Below, piece by piece: positions 1 to 5,945 of a DNA stretch of 11,679 nt. Made by a program: the position numbers and the translations under genes. Source of the stretch: an uncultured Bacilli bacterium (lineage in GTDB: Bacteria; Bacillota_I; Bacilli_A; RF39; UBA660); assembly GCA_947586295.1 (NCBI GenBank), contig CANPXQ010000019.1:1-11679 (forward strand), read 5' to 3'. The notes under the pieces are model-generated. The model did not search any database. It was not told the origin of the DNA and saw nothing but the letters and a program-made list of their open reading frames with translations. The first letter of the stretch is position 1, and each line of letters begins with the position of its first letter.

Positions 1-9
1 CTTTTTCTA

Positions 10-31
10 TATATAAATTTTTATTTATATA
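10..31. repeat. AT-only inverted repeat downstream of the surface-protein gene
   Basis: Two perfect 9-base arms, TATATAAAT and ATTTATATA, are separated by a 4-base loop, about 20 bases past the stop of the surface-protein gene. The gene is read leftwards; on that strand the stem is followed by AGAAAAAG and not by a U-run, so it does not look like a standard intrinsic terminator. It may be a 3'-end stabilising hairpin or only AT-rich symmetry. The window ends here, so what follows is not visible. Confidence 0.35.
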
Positions 32-52
32 CCGCTATTTAATTATTAAGCC

Positions 53-1030
53 TTAGTTAGGACAAGGCGTTGGGTTAAAGTTTAATGTCGCAGTAAACTT
101 TCTTCCCGCATTACCAATATTGCTATCATTATCATAATCGTATTTACTTTGGTCTCCTGAACCAGCAGCTTGTGAAGTAATATCAGTATCTTTATAATTT
201 ACTAAAGTAACTGAGGCTTTCCATAAATCATATTTTGGTTTAACACTAGCCCCACCTGTTACTGTTATTTTATGGATATAATCATTTTCAGTTAAACCAG
301 TATCGTAGCTTTCTTTTTTTACCGGAATTTTAATCGTTGTTACGTCCTTTAAACCGTTATCATCTTCTCCATCATAATCGGTATTTCCAACAATTGTTAT
401 ATCATATCCTTTTAACTTATTTGTTTCACCATCAATTTCTTTACAATTTTCGCTTTGTTGATTTGTTGAATAATCAGTATCTTCAGAACAAATATGGCCA
501 GTTGATAATACATTATCATCAAAGATTAATTGATTATTTTTTAAGTCAATTTGCATTGCTTGACTATAACGATATTCGTCATTGGCATCAATTGTTTCTA
601 ATCCTTCACTATTATCTTGATTATCTTGTTTCCAAACATTTAATATTAATTCTGGATAGTGACTACTACCACTTTTAGTTTTATCTAATGAATAAATAAA
701 TTCATTTTTAGATATTTCAATTTCTACAGTATAACAATAATCTACACTTCCACGACCTTCAGCATTACTTGGAGTAAAATTAACATAACCTTGAGTTGCT
801 GCTGTTAATGATGCATCATCTTTATCAAAATTTTGAAGAGTGGCATTAATTGATAAATTATCAAATTTACTAAATGTTGCCGTATCAGTTGTACTAGTTG
901 TAACATTAACATTGGCTTGTGCTCCGGCTCCAGCTTGGGCTGTAAAGTAAGCGAACGTTGCACCTATCACCGCTACTAATAAAGTTGCTATCGCAATAAC
1001 CGTTAATAATAAAGTGTTTTTCTTATCCAT
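53..1030 (-). CDS. Secreted/surface protein with SipW-type (TasA/camelysin-like) signal sequence
   Basis: This 325-residue protein begins MDKKN, then has a hydrophobic segment (about residues 6-29) ending in the pattern GATFAYFTA. That pattern is typical of SipW-dependent signal peptides of TasA/camelysin-like proteins in Firmicutes. The rest is acidic and rich in Thr, Asn and Asp, as expected for an extracellular beta-rich domain. There are four cysteines, one in the closing PTPCPN. No sortase motif, lipobox or C-terminal membrane segment is visible, so it is probably released or built into an extracellular polymer. The start has an AGGAG at 1042-1046, 11 bases upstream, slightly long spacing. 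It follows truA in the same direction but is separated by a terminator-like hairpin and has its own candidate promoter carrying a T19 tract. Base composition looks less AT-rich than the neighbouring genes. The signal type is recognised; the function (fibre, adhesin or other) is inference. No SipW peptidase gene is in the window. Confidence 0.8.
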   Translation of the reverse strand: MDKKNTLLLTVIAIATLLVAVIGATFAYFTAQAGAGAQANVNVTTSTTDTATFSKFDNLSINATLQNFDKDDASLTAATQGYVNFTPSNAEGRGSVDYCYTVEIEISKNEFIYSLDKTKSGSSHYPELILNVWKQDNQDNSEGLETIDANDEYRYSQAMQIDLKNNQLIFDDNVLSTGHICSEDTDYSTNQQSENCKEIDGETNKLKGYDITIVGNTDYDGEDDNGLKDVTTIKIPVKKESYDTGLTENDYIHKITVTGGASVKPKYDLWKASVTLVNYKDTDITSQAAGSGDQSKYDYDNDSNIGNAGRKFTATLNFNPTPCPN

Positions 1031-1059
1031 TTTTTTCTATTCTCCTATCTATATCCCAT

Positions 1060-1088
1060 ACTATCAAAAAAAAAAAAAAAAAAATCAA
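1060..1088 (-). promoter_or_regulatory. Candidate promoter of the surface-protein gene with T17 spacer
   Basis: Reading leftwards, TTGATT (1088-1083; 4 of 6 matches to TTGACA) is followed by exactly 17 T's (1082-1066) and then GATAGT (1065-1060; 4 of 6 matches to TATAAT). An alternative -10, TAGTAT at 1063-1058, gives a 19-base spacer. Either way the whole spacer is the homopolymer. The start codon lies about 29 bases downstream, with AGGAG between. The promoter is predicted only by eye, and both hexamers are imperfect. Confidence 0.5.
1066..1084. repeat. 19-base homopolymer (A on +, T on coding strand)
   Basis: An uninterrupted run of 19 A's on the plus strand sits between truA and the surface-protein gene. 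It is the longest homopolymer I noticed in the window; coding-region runs reach only about 8-9. Runs of this length are prone to slipped-strand mispairing during replication, so the length probably differs between cells, and the assembled length may itself be inexact. It overlaps both the U-tail of the truA terminator and the spacer of the next gene's promoter. Confidence 0.95.
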
Positions 1089-1106
1089 GAGAAAAATGAT
1101 TTTTTT
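1066..1106 (-). terminator. Probable intrinsic terminator of the whiA-truA operon
   Basis: On the minus strand a 10-bp stem, AAAAAAATCA paired with TGATTTTTTT, encloses the 9-base loop TTTTTCTCT and is followed by 12 more T's. The stem starts inside the truA stop codon. It is almost entirely A-U, so it is weak, but the U-tract is very long. It shares bases with the next gene's promoter, so the two functions could compete. Confidence 0.55.
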
Positions 1107-1818
1107 AATAGTATACTTTTGCCAAATACAAACCTTCGCCTTTTACTGTTTTTAATTCTTTATTATAATCTTTTTCAGTTAACATTTTCTTTATTGTTTC
1201 TTTACTTACATTTCCGTAGCTATAATCTATCATCGCTCCTACTAGTTTTCGAACCATATAACGATAAAAGGCTTTTCCATAAAAATGAATTTCTAAAATT
1301 TGTTTCTTTTGAATTATATTTATTTTATAAATTGTTGATACATAATTATCGCGATACCCCGCTACAAAGTTATGAAAATCATAGGTGCCTATAAATAAAT
1401 TTTTTATTTCTTTTATTTTCTTTACATCTATCTTTCTTTTTAATTGTAGTACATAACCTTCATATTCTTTTTTATATTTACCTAAATTTATTTTATAAAT
1501 ATAATGTTTTTTAATAGCACTATGACGAGCGTGGAAATCCGCAGCAACTTTTTTGATTTTTTTTACTTTAATGTGTTCTAATTTCTTATTAAGCTTTCCT
1601 TTTAAATTAAATATCGTTTGATTACTTACAAAATGAAAGCATTGACCATAAGCGTGGACTGAAGCATCAGTTCTACCTGAACCTTTAATTACAATATTTT
1701 CCTTTAAAATTTCGCTTAATTTTTCTTCCATAACCTTTTGCACAGTTAAAACATCTTTTTGTCTTTGAAAACCGTGAAAATACCGTCCATCATAACTTAT
1801 TACTACCAAATACTTCAT
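1105..1818 (-). CDS. truA: tRNA pseudouridine(38-40) synthase TruA
   Basis: TruA converts uridines 38-40 in the anticodon arm of many tRNAs to pseudouridine, in the cytoplasm. The 237-residue product has the usual family length. It begins with the typical YDG..FHGFQRQ segment (residues 9-20). The catalytic-aspartate motif appears as GSGRTDASVHA, with D51 as the catalytic residue; the family normally has Gly where this protein has Ser (GRTDxGVHA). The C-terminal FYRYMVRKLVGAM block matches the conserved RNA-binding and active-site region. The start overlaps the stop of the upstream EcfA2-like gene by ATGA, implying translational coupling. In many Firmicutes truA is the last gene of an ecfA1-ecfA2-ecfT-truA cluster, which makes the two genes upstream informative. 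A terminator-like hairpin starts at its stop codon. Confidence 0.95.
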   Translation of the reverse strand: MKYLVVISYDGRYFHGFQRQKDVLTVQKVMEEKLSEILKENIVIKGSGRTDASVHAYGQCFHFVSNQTIFNLKGKLNKKLEHIKVKKIKKVAADFHARHSAIKKHYIYKINLGKYKKEYEGYVLQLKRKIDVKKIKEIKNLFIGTYDFHNFVAGYRDNYVSTIYKINIIQKKQILEIHFYGKAFYRYMVRKLVGAMIDYSYGNVSKETIKKMLTEKDYNKELKTVKGEGLYLAKVYY

Positions 1819-2369
1819 TGTACTGACCTATATATAGCTTTCAATAAATCATTAAAATCAGTTGTATAATCTATTTTTATACCTTTATCTTTGGCCATTT
1901 GAACAAATTCAATTATTTTAGGTTTAGAAATATAATTATATAATTTTAAATCAAAAATATTGGTTGTCTCGTAAATAATATTATCATTATCTAATACATA
2001 AATATGATCTACTAAATTAATAAATAAATTAATATCTTTACTTATTAAAATAATCTTTTTATTATAACTACTTATTTTTTTTAATAACTTTTGATAAAAC
2101 TTTAAATCCTTATCAATTAATCCATTAGAAAAATCTTTTAATATTATTATATTATTATTTAATTGACTTGCTAAAGATATAATATTTTTTTCTTTTAAAC
2201 TTAAAGAACTTATTTTTGCCTCAGCATATGAACTATCAAGATTAACCATTTTTAAAGCATCAAAACATTTATTTTGTAATAAATCTTTAACTAAACAATC
2301 ATCAAATATTTCTAAAGTATCACTGGATACAATCCCAATAATATTTCCTAATAATTTGCTTAATTCCAT
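1815..2369 (-). CDS. Degenerate EcfA2-like protein lacking ATPase motifs
   Basis: The 184 residues line up with the latter two thirds of an ECF-transporter ATPase of the EcfA2 type. IGIV (11-14) followed by IFDDCLVKDLL corresponds to the Q-loop region. SSLSLKEKNIISLASQL (54-70) sits where the LSGGQ signature helix should be. IIILKDFSNGLID (74-86) replaces Walker B and D-loop (normally like LVLDEPTAGLD). IILISKD (106-112) replaces the H-loop THD. IYVLDNDNIIYET and a KPKIIEFVQMAKDKGI tail match the EcfA C-terminal part. The catalytic Asp-Glu pair, the switch His, the Q-loop Gln and the signature glycines are all changed, and the Walker A region is absent. A stop codon lies immediately upstream in frame, so no longer start is possible. 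It overlaps the EcfA1-like gene by 10 bases and truA by 4. It cannot be an active ATPase; a structural or regulatory role is inference. Confidence 0.75.
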   Translation of the reverse strand: MELSKLLGNIIGIVSSDTLEIFDDCLVKDLLQNKCFDALKMVNLDSSYAEAKISSLSLKEKNIISLASQLNNNIIILKDFSNGLIDKDLKFYQKLLKKISSYNKKIILISKDINLFINLVDHIYVLDNDNIIYETTNIFDLKLYNYISKPKIIEFVQMAKDKGIKIDYTTDFNDLLKAIYRSVQ

Positions 2370-2833
2370 AATCTATCTACCAACTTTCGATTATCTACAT
2401 ATAACTCATCTAAAACATTATAATATTTTAGTTGAATCGCTAAATTAAGTGTAAAAGGTAAATTAAATCCTAACTTTTTTAAAAGCTTTTCTTGTTGTAA
2501 AACATTTAACGTTTTACCTTCCATAATTAATTGGTTATTATAATAAACTAATAAATAATCACTATATATTACATCTTCAATATTACTTGTGATATTAATA
2601 TAATTAACATTTCTTTTTTGTAATAAACTAAATATTTCTTTTTTTTCTTCATCGCTATAGCAATATAAAGTATTATTAAAAATTATTGTTTTAGATGGGA
2701 AATTATATATTTTTTCAACTAAAAGAGAATAAGTCATATTATCAATAATAGTATAATCAGTAAACTTATCTAATAATTCTTTATTAATATTATTGCTAAT
2801 AATTGCATAGTTTAAATTATTTTCTATTTTCAT
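2360..2833 (-). CDS. Degenerate EcfA1-like protein lacking ATPase motifs
   Basis: The 157 residues match the C-terminal half of EcfA1, the other ATPase of ECF vitamin/metal transporters. The clearest part is residues 87-157: YSDYLLVYYNNQLIMEG, then LLKKLGFNLPFTLNLAIQL and an ending LVDRLWN, which parallels the EcfA1 tail (ADRVIVM..G.I..EG, GLDLPF...LA..L, LV..LW). Upstream, KTIIFNNTLYCYSDE (48-62) occupies the Walker B/D-loop position with Asn-Asn in place of Asp-Glu, and ITSN (81-84) replaces the H-loop THD. No Walker A, Q-loop or LSGGQ is present, and in-frame stops just upstream rule out a longer start. The gene starts inside the end of whiA (17-base overlap) and overlaps the EcfA2-like gene by 10 bases. 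The frame is intact. Ancestry is well supported; present function is unknown. Confidence 0.75.
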   Translation of the reverse strand: MKIENNLNYAIISNNINKELLDKFTDYTIIDNMTYSLLVEKIYNFPSKTIIFNNTLYCYSDEEKKEIFSLLQKRNVNYINITSNIEDVIYSDYLLVYYNNQLIMEGKTLNVLQQEKLLKKLGFNLPFTLNLAIQLKYYNVLDELYVDNRKLVDRLWN

Positions 2834-3734
2834 TATGAGTTTTATGCCTTTCTATTAATTCATTTATTTTAATAAAATGATGATTAATACCAGATTTACC
2901 TATTTTATAACCCGTTTCACTGGTTATGATATCTGCTAACTCTTGAAATGATATTTCTGGATATTTTTCCCGCATCTTTATTACAATTAAGGTTTTTTCA
3001 TCTAATAAAGGTAATAAATTATGTTCTTTTAAATAATTAATATTTTTTAATTGTTGTAATCCGGCTTTAATTGATTTTTCTTGATTAGCGATTTCACAAT
3101 TATTAAGCCTATTAACCATATTTTTATGATCTTTATATATTCTTATATCTTCAAAATAAAAAAGGCTAGAAATAGCTTTAAAAAGCTTTATAACATCACT
3201 TATATTTTCACTGTTTTTTATATATACAACATATTTATAACCTCGAGTAATTATTTTCGCACTAAATTTAAAATATTGCAATAATAAAGCTATTTGTTTA
3301 GCTTTTTTTTCACTATTTAAAATGAATTCTAAATGATAACCAGAAGTATTCGGATTCGAAACATTACCTACAGCTAAAAAAGCTCCTTTTAGATAAGCAA
3401 TTTTTTCTTCATTAGTTTCTAACATTTCTAAATTATTTTCTATTTTTAAAGAGTTTTTTAAAGTAGCAATATTATCCTTTATTACTAATATATATATTTG
3501 TTTTACTTTAAATCTTCTTTGCATTCTAACGACAATATGACTACTTATACCATAAATTTGTTTTAACTCTTTATATATTTTGCGAGCTACAGAAGCATTT
3601 TCTAAAGTAATAGTTATTTCTTTATTATTTATTTTAGCAATACAATTTAAAAAAGAAATTAATTCCCAACGGCTTTCTAATATATTAATATCTTGTTTCG
3701 CAATTTCTTCTTTTAATACCGTAGTAAAAGTCAT
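2817..3734 (-). CDS. whiA: WhiA-family DNA-binding regulator
   Basis: WhiA is a DNA-binding protein conserved in Gram-positive bacteria: a sporulation regulator in Streptomyces and linked to division and chromosome segregation in Bacillus. The 305-residue product has normal length. An N-terminal domain (about 1-105) precedes a LAGLIDADG-like core (about 112-200) with KGAFLAVGNVSNP and YHLEF, matching the family's RGAFLAGGSVSDP...YHLE. NRLNNCEIAN (208-217) is the characteristic WhiA motif, and residues 255-293, ending GKSGINHHFIKI, form the helix-turn-helix. The homing-endonuclease-type fold in this family is not catalytic. It starts two bases after the membrane-protein gene, whose last codons (GGGGGAT) provide its ribosome binding site. 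Its usual partners rapZ and yvcK are absent; here it heads the block with the EcfA remnants and truA. Confidence 0.95.
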   Translation of the reverse strand: MTFTTVLKEEIAKQDINILESRWELISFLNCIAKINNKEITITLENASVARKIYKELKQIYGISSHIVVRMQRRFKVKQIYILVIKDNIATLKNSLKIENNLEMLETNEEKIAYLKGAFLAVGNVSNPNTSGYHLEFILNSEKKAKQIALLLQYFKFSAKIITRGYKYVVYIKNSENISDVIKLFKAISSLFYFEDIRIYKDHKNMVNRLNNCEIANQEKSIKAGLQQLKNINYLKEHNLLPLLDEKTLIVIKMREKYPEISFQELADIITSETGYKIGKSGINHHFIKINELIERHKTHNENRK

Positions 3735-3736
3735 TT

Positions 3737-5347
3737 TTATCCCCCAATAAGATTTATTATATAACTTTTATTACGAATTGTAACTAATAAATCAATTTCA
3801 TTAGCGTTTTCTACATCTTTTGGTACTTGTAAAACTATTTTATCAGCTAAAGTAGCCGGTGTTACATTTTTAACTATACTCGTGTAGGTAGCTTCATTTG
3901 TGACATACCTAACTTTAAAGAAATTAGTTGCAAAAGTACTAGCCCTATCACTTACTTTACTATAAGGGGCTTCCATATCCAATTTAAAATCATAATCAAG
4001 TACTAATAAAGTTTGACGTATATTTTCTACTTTAGGAGTTATTTTTCCTTTATAAGTATTACAAATTGATAAATTACACATTATATAATCATAAACATAT
4101 TCACTTGTAACTTTAGCATCTTTTATGGTAATACTTGTATTATTTAAATAAGTACTACTAAAATCAAGTTCTTCATTTAAAGATACTTTCGCTACTTCAC
4201 TGATTTTATCAACAACTACAGGATTTAAAGGTATTTCAATAGTTTTAACTTTATATTCTTTTTTCTTTTTACTTATACCATTATATATACTTAAATGATA
4301 CTTGGTATTTATTTTATCTTTATTTATGGCATATGGTAAAAATATAGTTTTTTCATACCCGGGTTCTATTGGTAAATTATTAAAAGCTTCAGCATAATCT
4401 ACAAAATCGCTACTTAATCCCAAATCTGAAATATAATAATCATTTTTAGAAGTATATAATAAAAATTTATTATATTCAAAATTTTGATCATTATGGGTAT
4501 TATTTTTAATAGTTAGTTTTAATAAATAAAAATAATCTTTATCATTAATAACATTACCAGAATAATTCAAATTAGTAATAATAGAATCATCTATCGTAAT
4601 ATCTAAATCATTAAATTTAAAACTATCTCCTACTTTATATCTTTTAACTAATATTTCAAAATTACTAAAAAATAAGTAAATTAAAACAGCTGAAGTTATG
4701 ACAATTATACTTGTCATAATAAATTTATTTTCCGAATAATAATATTTAAATTCTCTTCCAATACGATGAATTTTTCTTCTAGTCTTATAAGTTTCAAAAC
4801 CAATATTTATTTCTATTTCTTCACTATCTGCATCTAAAATATTTAGTTCTTGAATATCACTTTGAAAGTTAAATTGTTTAATATTAAATCCTAAAGCTCT
4901 AATTAACCAAAAAGGAATAAATATATAAGCGGGAACACTTAACATCGTCGCTATATCACGATACAACCTTGCAGCTGTAGTAGTCCAAAGTTGTTCTTCT
5001 AAACCATTTAATAAAGAAGCTGCAATAATTATTCCCAATAATAGAATTATATAATATACTAAAGCGATTATATATATATTAGCAGGTTTTTTCTTAAATT
5101 TTAACAAAACAATAAGCATTATTAAAACTACCATTACTAATAATAATGTTAAATAAATTGTAATACTAATATAATTACTGGCCATATTTTCAGTAACGGT
5201 AGTAATATATCCATTAGCAATAAAAGAATTAAAAAATTGTAAAAGATCTCTTAATTGCCAAATAACTAAACCAGATAAAACTAACAATATAAAATGAATT
5301 AATTTAAAATGCTTAATCATTAAACCATATGGTCTACGTAATATCAT
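3737..5347 (-). CDS. Membrane protein with five TM helices and large C-terminal domain (DUF4352-like)
   Basis: I do not recognise this 536-residue protein as a named family. Hydrophobic stretches at about 17-35, 60-83, 90-113, 136-153 and 209-228 predict five membrane helices. A charged segment lies between helices four and five (155-208). Residues 231-536 form a polar, beta-rich domain. Its first part (YKVGDSFKFNDLDITIDDS..., then YFYLLKLTIKNNT and FLLYTSKNDYYI) resembles the DUF4352/telokin-like immunoglobulin fold often found in Firmicute surface proteins. With an odd helix count, the two termini are on opposite faces; the positive residues at the N-terminus suggest N-in, C-domain out. The start has AAGGGAAG six bases upstream, and a good promoter lies at 5371-5399. 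It is the first gene of the whiA-truA operon. A cell-envelope sensor or anchor role is only a guess. Confidence 0.75.
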   Translation of the reverse strand: MILRRPYGLMIKHFKLIHFILLVLSGLVIWQLRDLLQFFNSFIANGYITTVTENMASNYISITIYLTLLLVMVVLIMLIVLLKFKKKPANIYIIALVYYIILLLGIIIAASLLNGLEEQLWTTTAARLYRDIATMLSVPAYIFIPFWLIRALGFNIKQFNFQSDIQELNILDADSEEIEINIGFETYKTRRKIHRIGREFKYYYSENKFIMTSIIVITSAVLIYLFFSNFEILVKRYKVGDSFKFNDLDITIDDSIITNLNYSGNVINDKDYFYLLKLTIKNNTHNDQNFEYNKFLLYTSKNDYYISDLGLSSDFVDYAEAFNNLPIEPGYEKTIFLPYAINKDKINTKYHLSIYNGISKKKKEYKVKTIEIPLNPVVVDKISEVAKVSLNEELDFSSTYLNNTSITIKDAKVTSEYVYDYIMCNLSICNTYKGKITPKVENIRQTLLVLDYDFKLDMEAPYSKVSDRASTFATNFFKVRYVTNEATYTSIVKNVTPATLADKIVLQVPKDVENANEIDLLVTIRNKSYIINLIGG

Positions 5348-5370
5348 TAGTCTTCCCTTCTTTCCTATTC

Positions 5371-5399
5371 ATTTTATCAAAAAGAACCAAGAATAGCAA
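5371..5399 (-). promoter_or_regulatory. SigA-type promoter of the membrane protein-whiA-truA operon
   Basis: Reading leftwards: TTGCTA (5399-5394; 4 of 6), a 17-base spacer, then TAAAAT (5376-5371; 5 of 6) preceded by an extended -10 TGA (5379-5377). The -10 lies 23 bases before the start codon, with the Shine-Dalgarno AAGGGAAG between. The LysM terminator lies directly upstream, so this promoter begins a new unit. It is the best promoter match in the window. Confidence 0.7.
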
Positions 5400-5450
5400 C
5401 AAAAGGAAAAAAATAATCAAATAAAAACTTCACAATATTATGTAAAGTTT
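5400..5450 (-). terminator. Intrinsic terminator after the LysM gene
   Basis: AAACTTTAC (5450-5442) pairs with GTGAAGTTT (5433-5425) over 9 bp with one G-U wobble and an 8-base loop. It is followed by a T-rich tail (5424-5400) including a run of seven T's. The stem begins within the stop codon of the LysM gene. It separates the PH-domain/LysM unit from the whiA-truA operon. Confidence 0.75.
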
Positions 5451-5901
5451 AATTATTTTTCTTACTAACTAATACTTGATCTTTTAATAAATATATGGTT
5501 GGATTGTCTTGTAATAAATTATTGATATTAGTTTTAAACATATCGGCAACAGTATTTAAAGTATCTCCTTCCGCAGTAATATAATAACTATATCCACTTT
5601 TAGGTATTAATAACTCTTGATTAGGATATATATAATCATCCATATTTAATCCATTTAAATTCGCTAATAAAGTAGGATTAATATTATATTTACGAGCAAT
5701 TTTATATAAAGAATCTCCGGATTCAATATTATAAATACTAAAGTATTGATCTTGATTTTTAGGAACAATAATATCCATTCCTACTCTAAGTTCACTTAAA
5801 GGAATAACTTGATTTAAAGATTGTAATTCTTCCAAAGTAATATTAAACTTATCGGCTATTCCTTTTAAAGTATCTCCTTTTTCAATTTTATAATAATTCA
5901 T
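5449..5901 (-). CDS. Triple-LysM protein without signal peptide
   Basis: The 150-residue product is almost entirely three LysM domains, at about 2-47, 57-100 and 106-146. Each opens with a Y.I..GDTL or GDSL-type motif and closes with an LxVPK/LLIPK-like segment; the third is more diverged. LysM binds N-acetylglucosamine in peptidoglycan or related glycans. No signal peptide, membrane helix or catalytic domain is visible, and the first LysM starts at residue 2. It is either exported by an unrecognised route or acts inside the cell, for example on a spore-like layer. Spore-coat assembly proteins of Bacillus also begin with a LysM without a signal, so that is one option. The start is preceded by AGGAAG, mostly enclosed by the hairpin at 5910-5940. 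It is the last gene before the terminator at 5400-5450 and lies 44 bases after the membrane-anchored unknown gene. Confidence 0.9.
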   Translation of the reverse strand: MNYYKIEKGDTLKGIADKFNITLEELQSLNQVIPLSELRVGMDIIVPKNQDQYFSIYNIESGDSLYKIARKYNINPTLLANLNGLNMDDYIYPNQELLIPKSGYSYYITAEGDTLNTVADMFKTNINNLLQDNPTIYLLKDQVLVSKKNN

Positions 5902-5909
5902 TTTTTCAC

Positions 5910-5940
5910 TTCCTAGTTATATGGTATGAATAACTAGAAA
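5910..5940 (-). promoter_or_regulatory. Hairpin sequestering the LysM ribosome binding site
   Basis: In the minus-strand RNA, TTTCTAGTTAT (5940-5930) can pair with ATAACTAGGAA (5920-5910) over 11 bp with one G-U wobble and a 9-base loop. The 3' arm contains the AGGAA of the LysM Shine-Dalgarno; the start codon is at 5901-5899. The inner 8 bases of each arm are a perfect DNA palindrome, so a protein operator is an alternative. TATAAC at the start of the 3' arm could also act as a -10, but no -35 is evident. Confidence 0.6.
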
Positions 5941-5945
5941 TTTGG

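Larger units (their letters stand above)
1058..1114 (-). repeat. Long imperfect inverted repeat spanning the T tract
   Basis: Arms at 1100-1114 and 1058-1072 are 15 bases each and differ at one position. In a minus-strand transcript that position is a G-U wobble, so a truA read-through RNA could form a continuous 15-bp stem, pairing the truA 3' end with the T tract and the candidate -10 element. It is mutually exclusive with the shorter terminator hairpin at 1066-1106. Confidence 0.5.

Noticed and set aside
10..31. Inverted repeat as an intrinsic terminator of the surface-protein gene
   Set aside because: The stem is A-T only and on the coding strand is followed by A-rich sequence, not a U-run; listed only as a repeat.
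337..678. Plus-strand open frame inside the surface-protein gene
   Set aside because: It lies wholly within a well-supported minus-strand gene, has a His/Tyr/Leu-rich nonsense-like composition, and has no ribosome binding site.
1014..1394. Plus-strand open frame across the T19/A19 tract and truA end
   Set aside because: It overlaps truA antisense and translates the homopolymer as Lys repeats; no supporting signals.
1815..2833. The two EcfA-like ORFs as one frameshifted ABC ATPase
   Set aside because: Each contains its own Walker B and H-loop positions and its own EcfA1- or EcfA2-type tail, so they are two genes, not pieces of one.
3081..3284. Plus-strand open frame within whiA
   Set aside because: It is an antisense shadow of a conserved gene with biased AT-derived composition.
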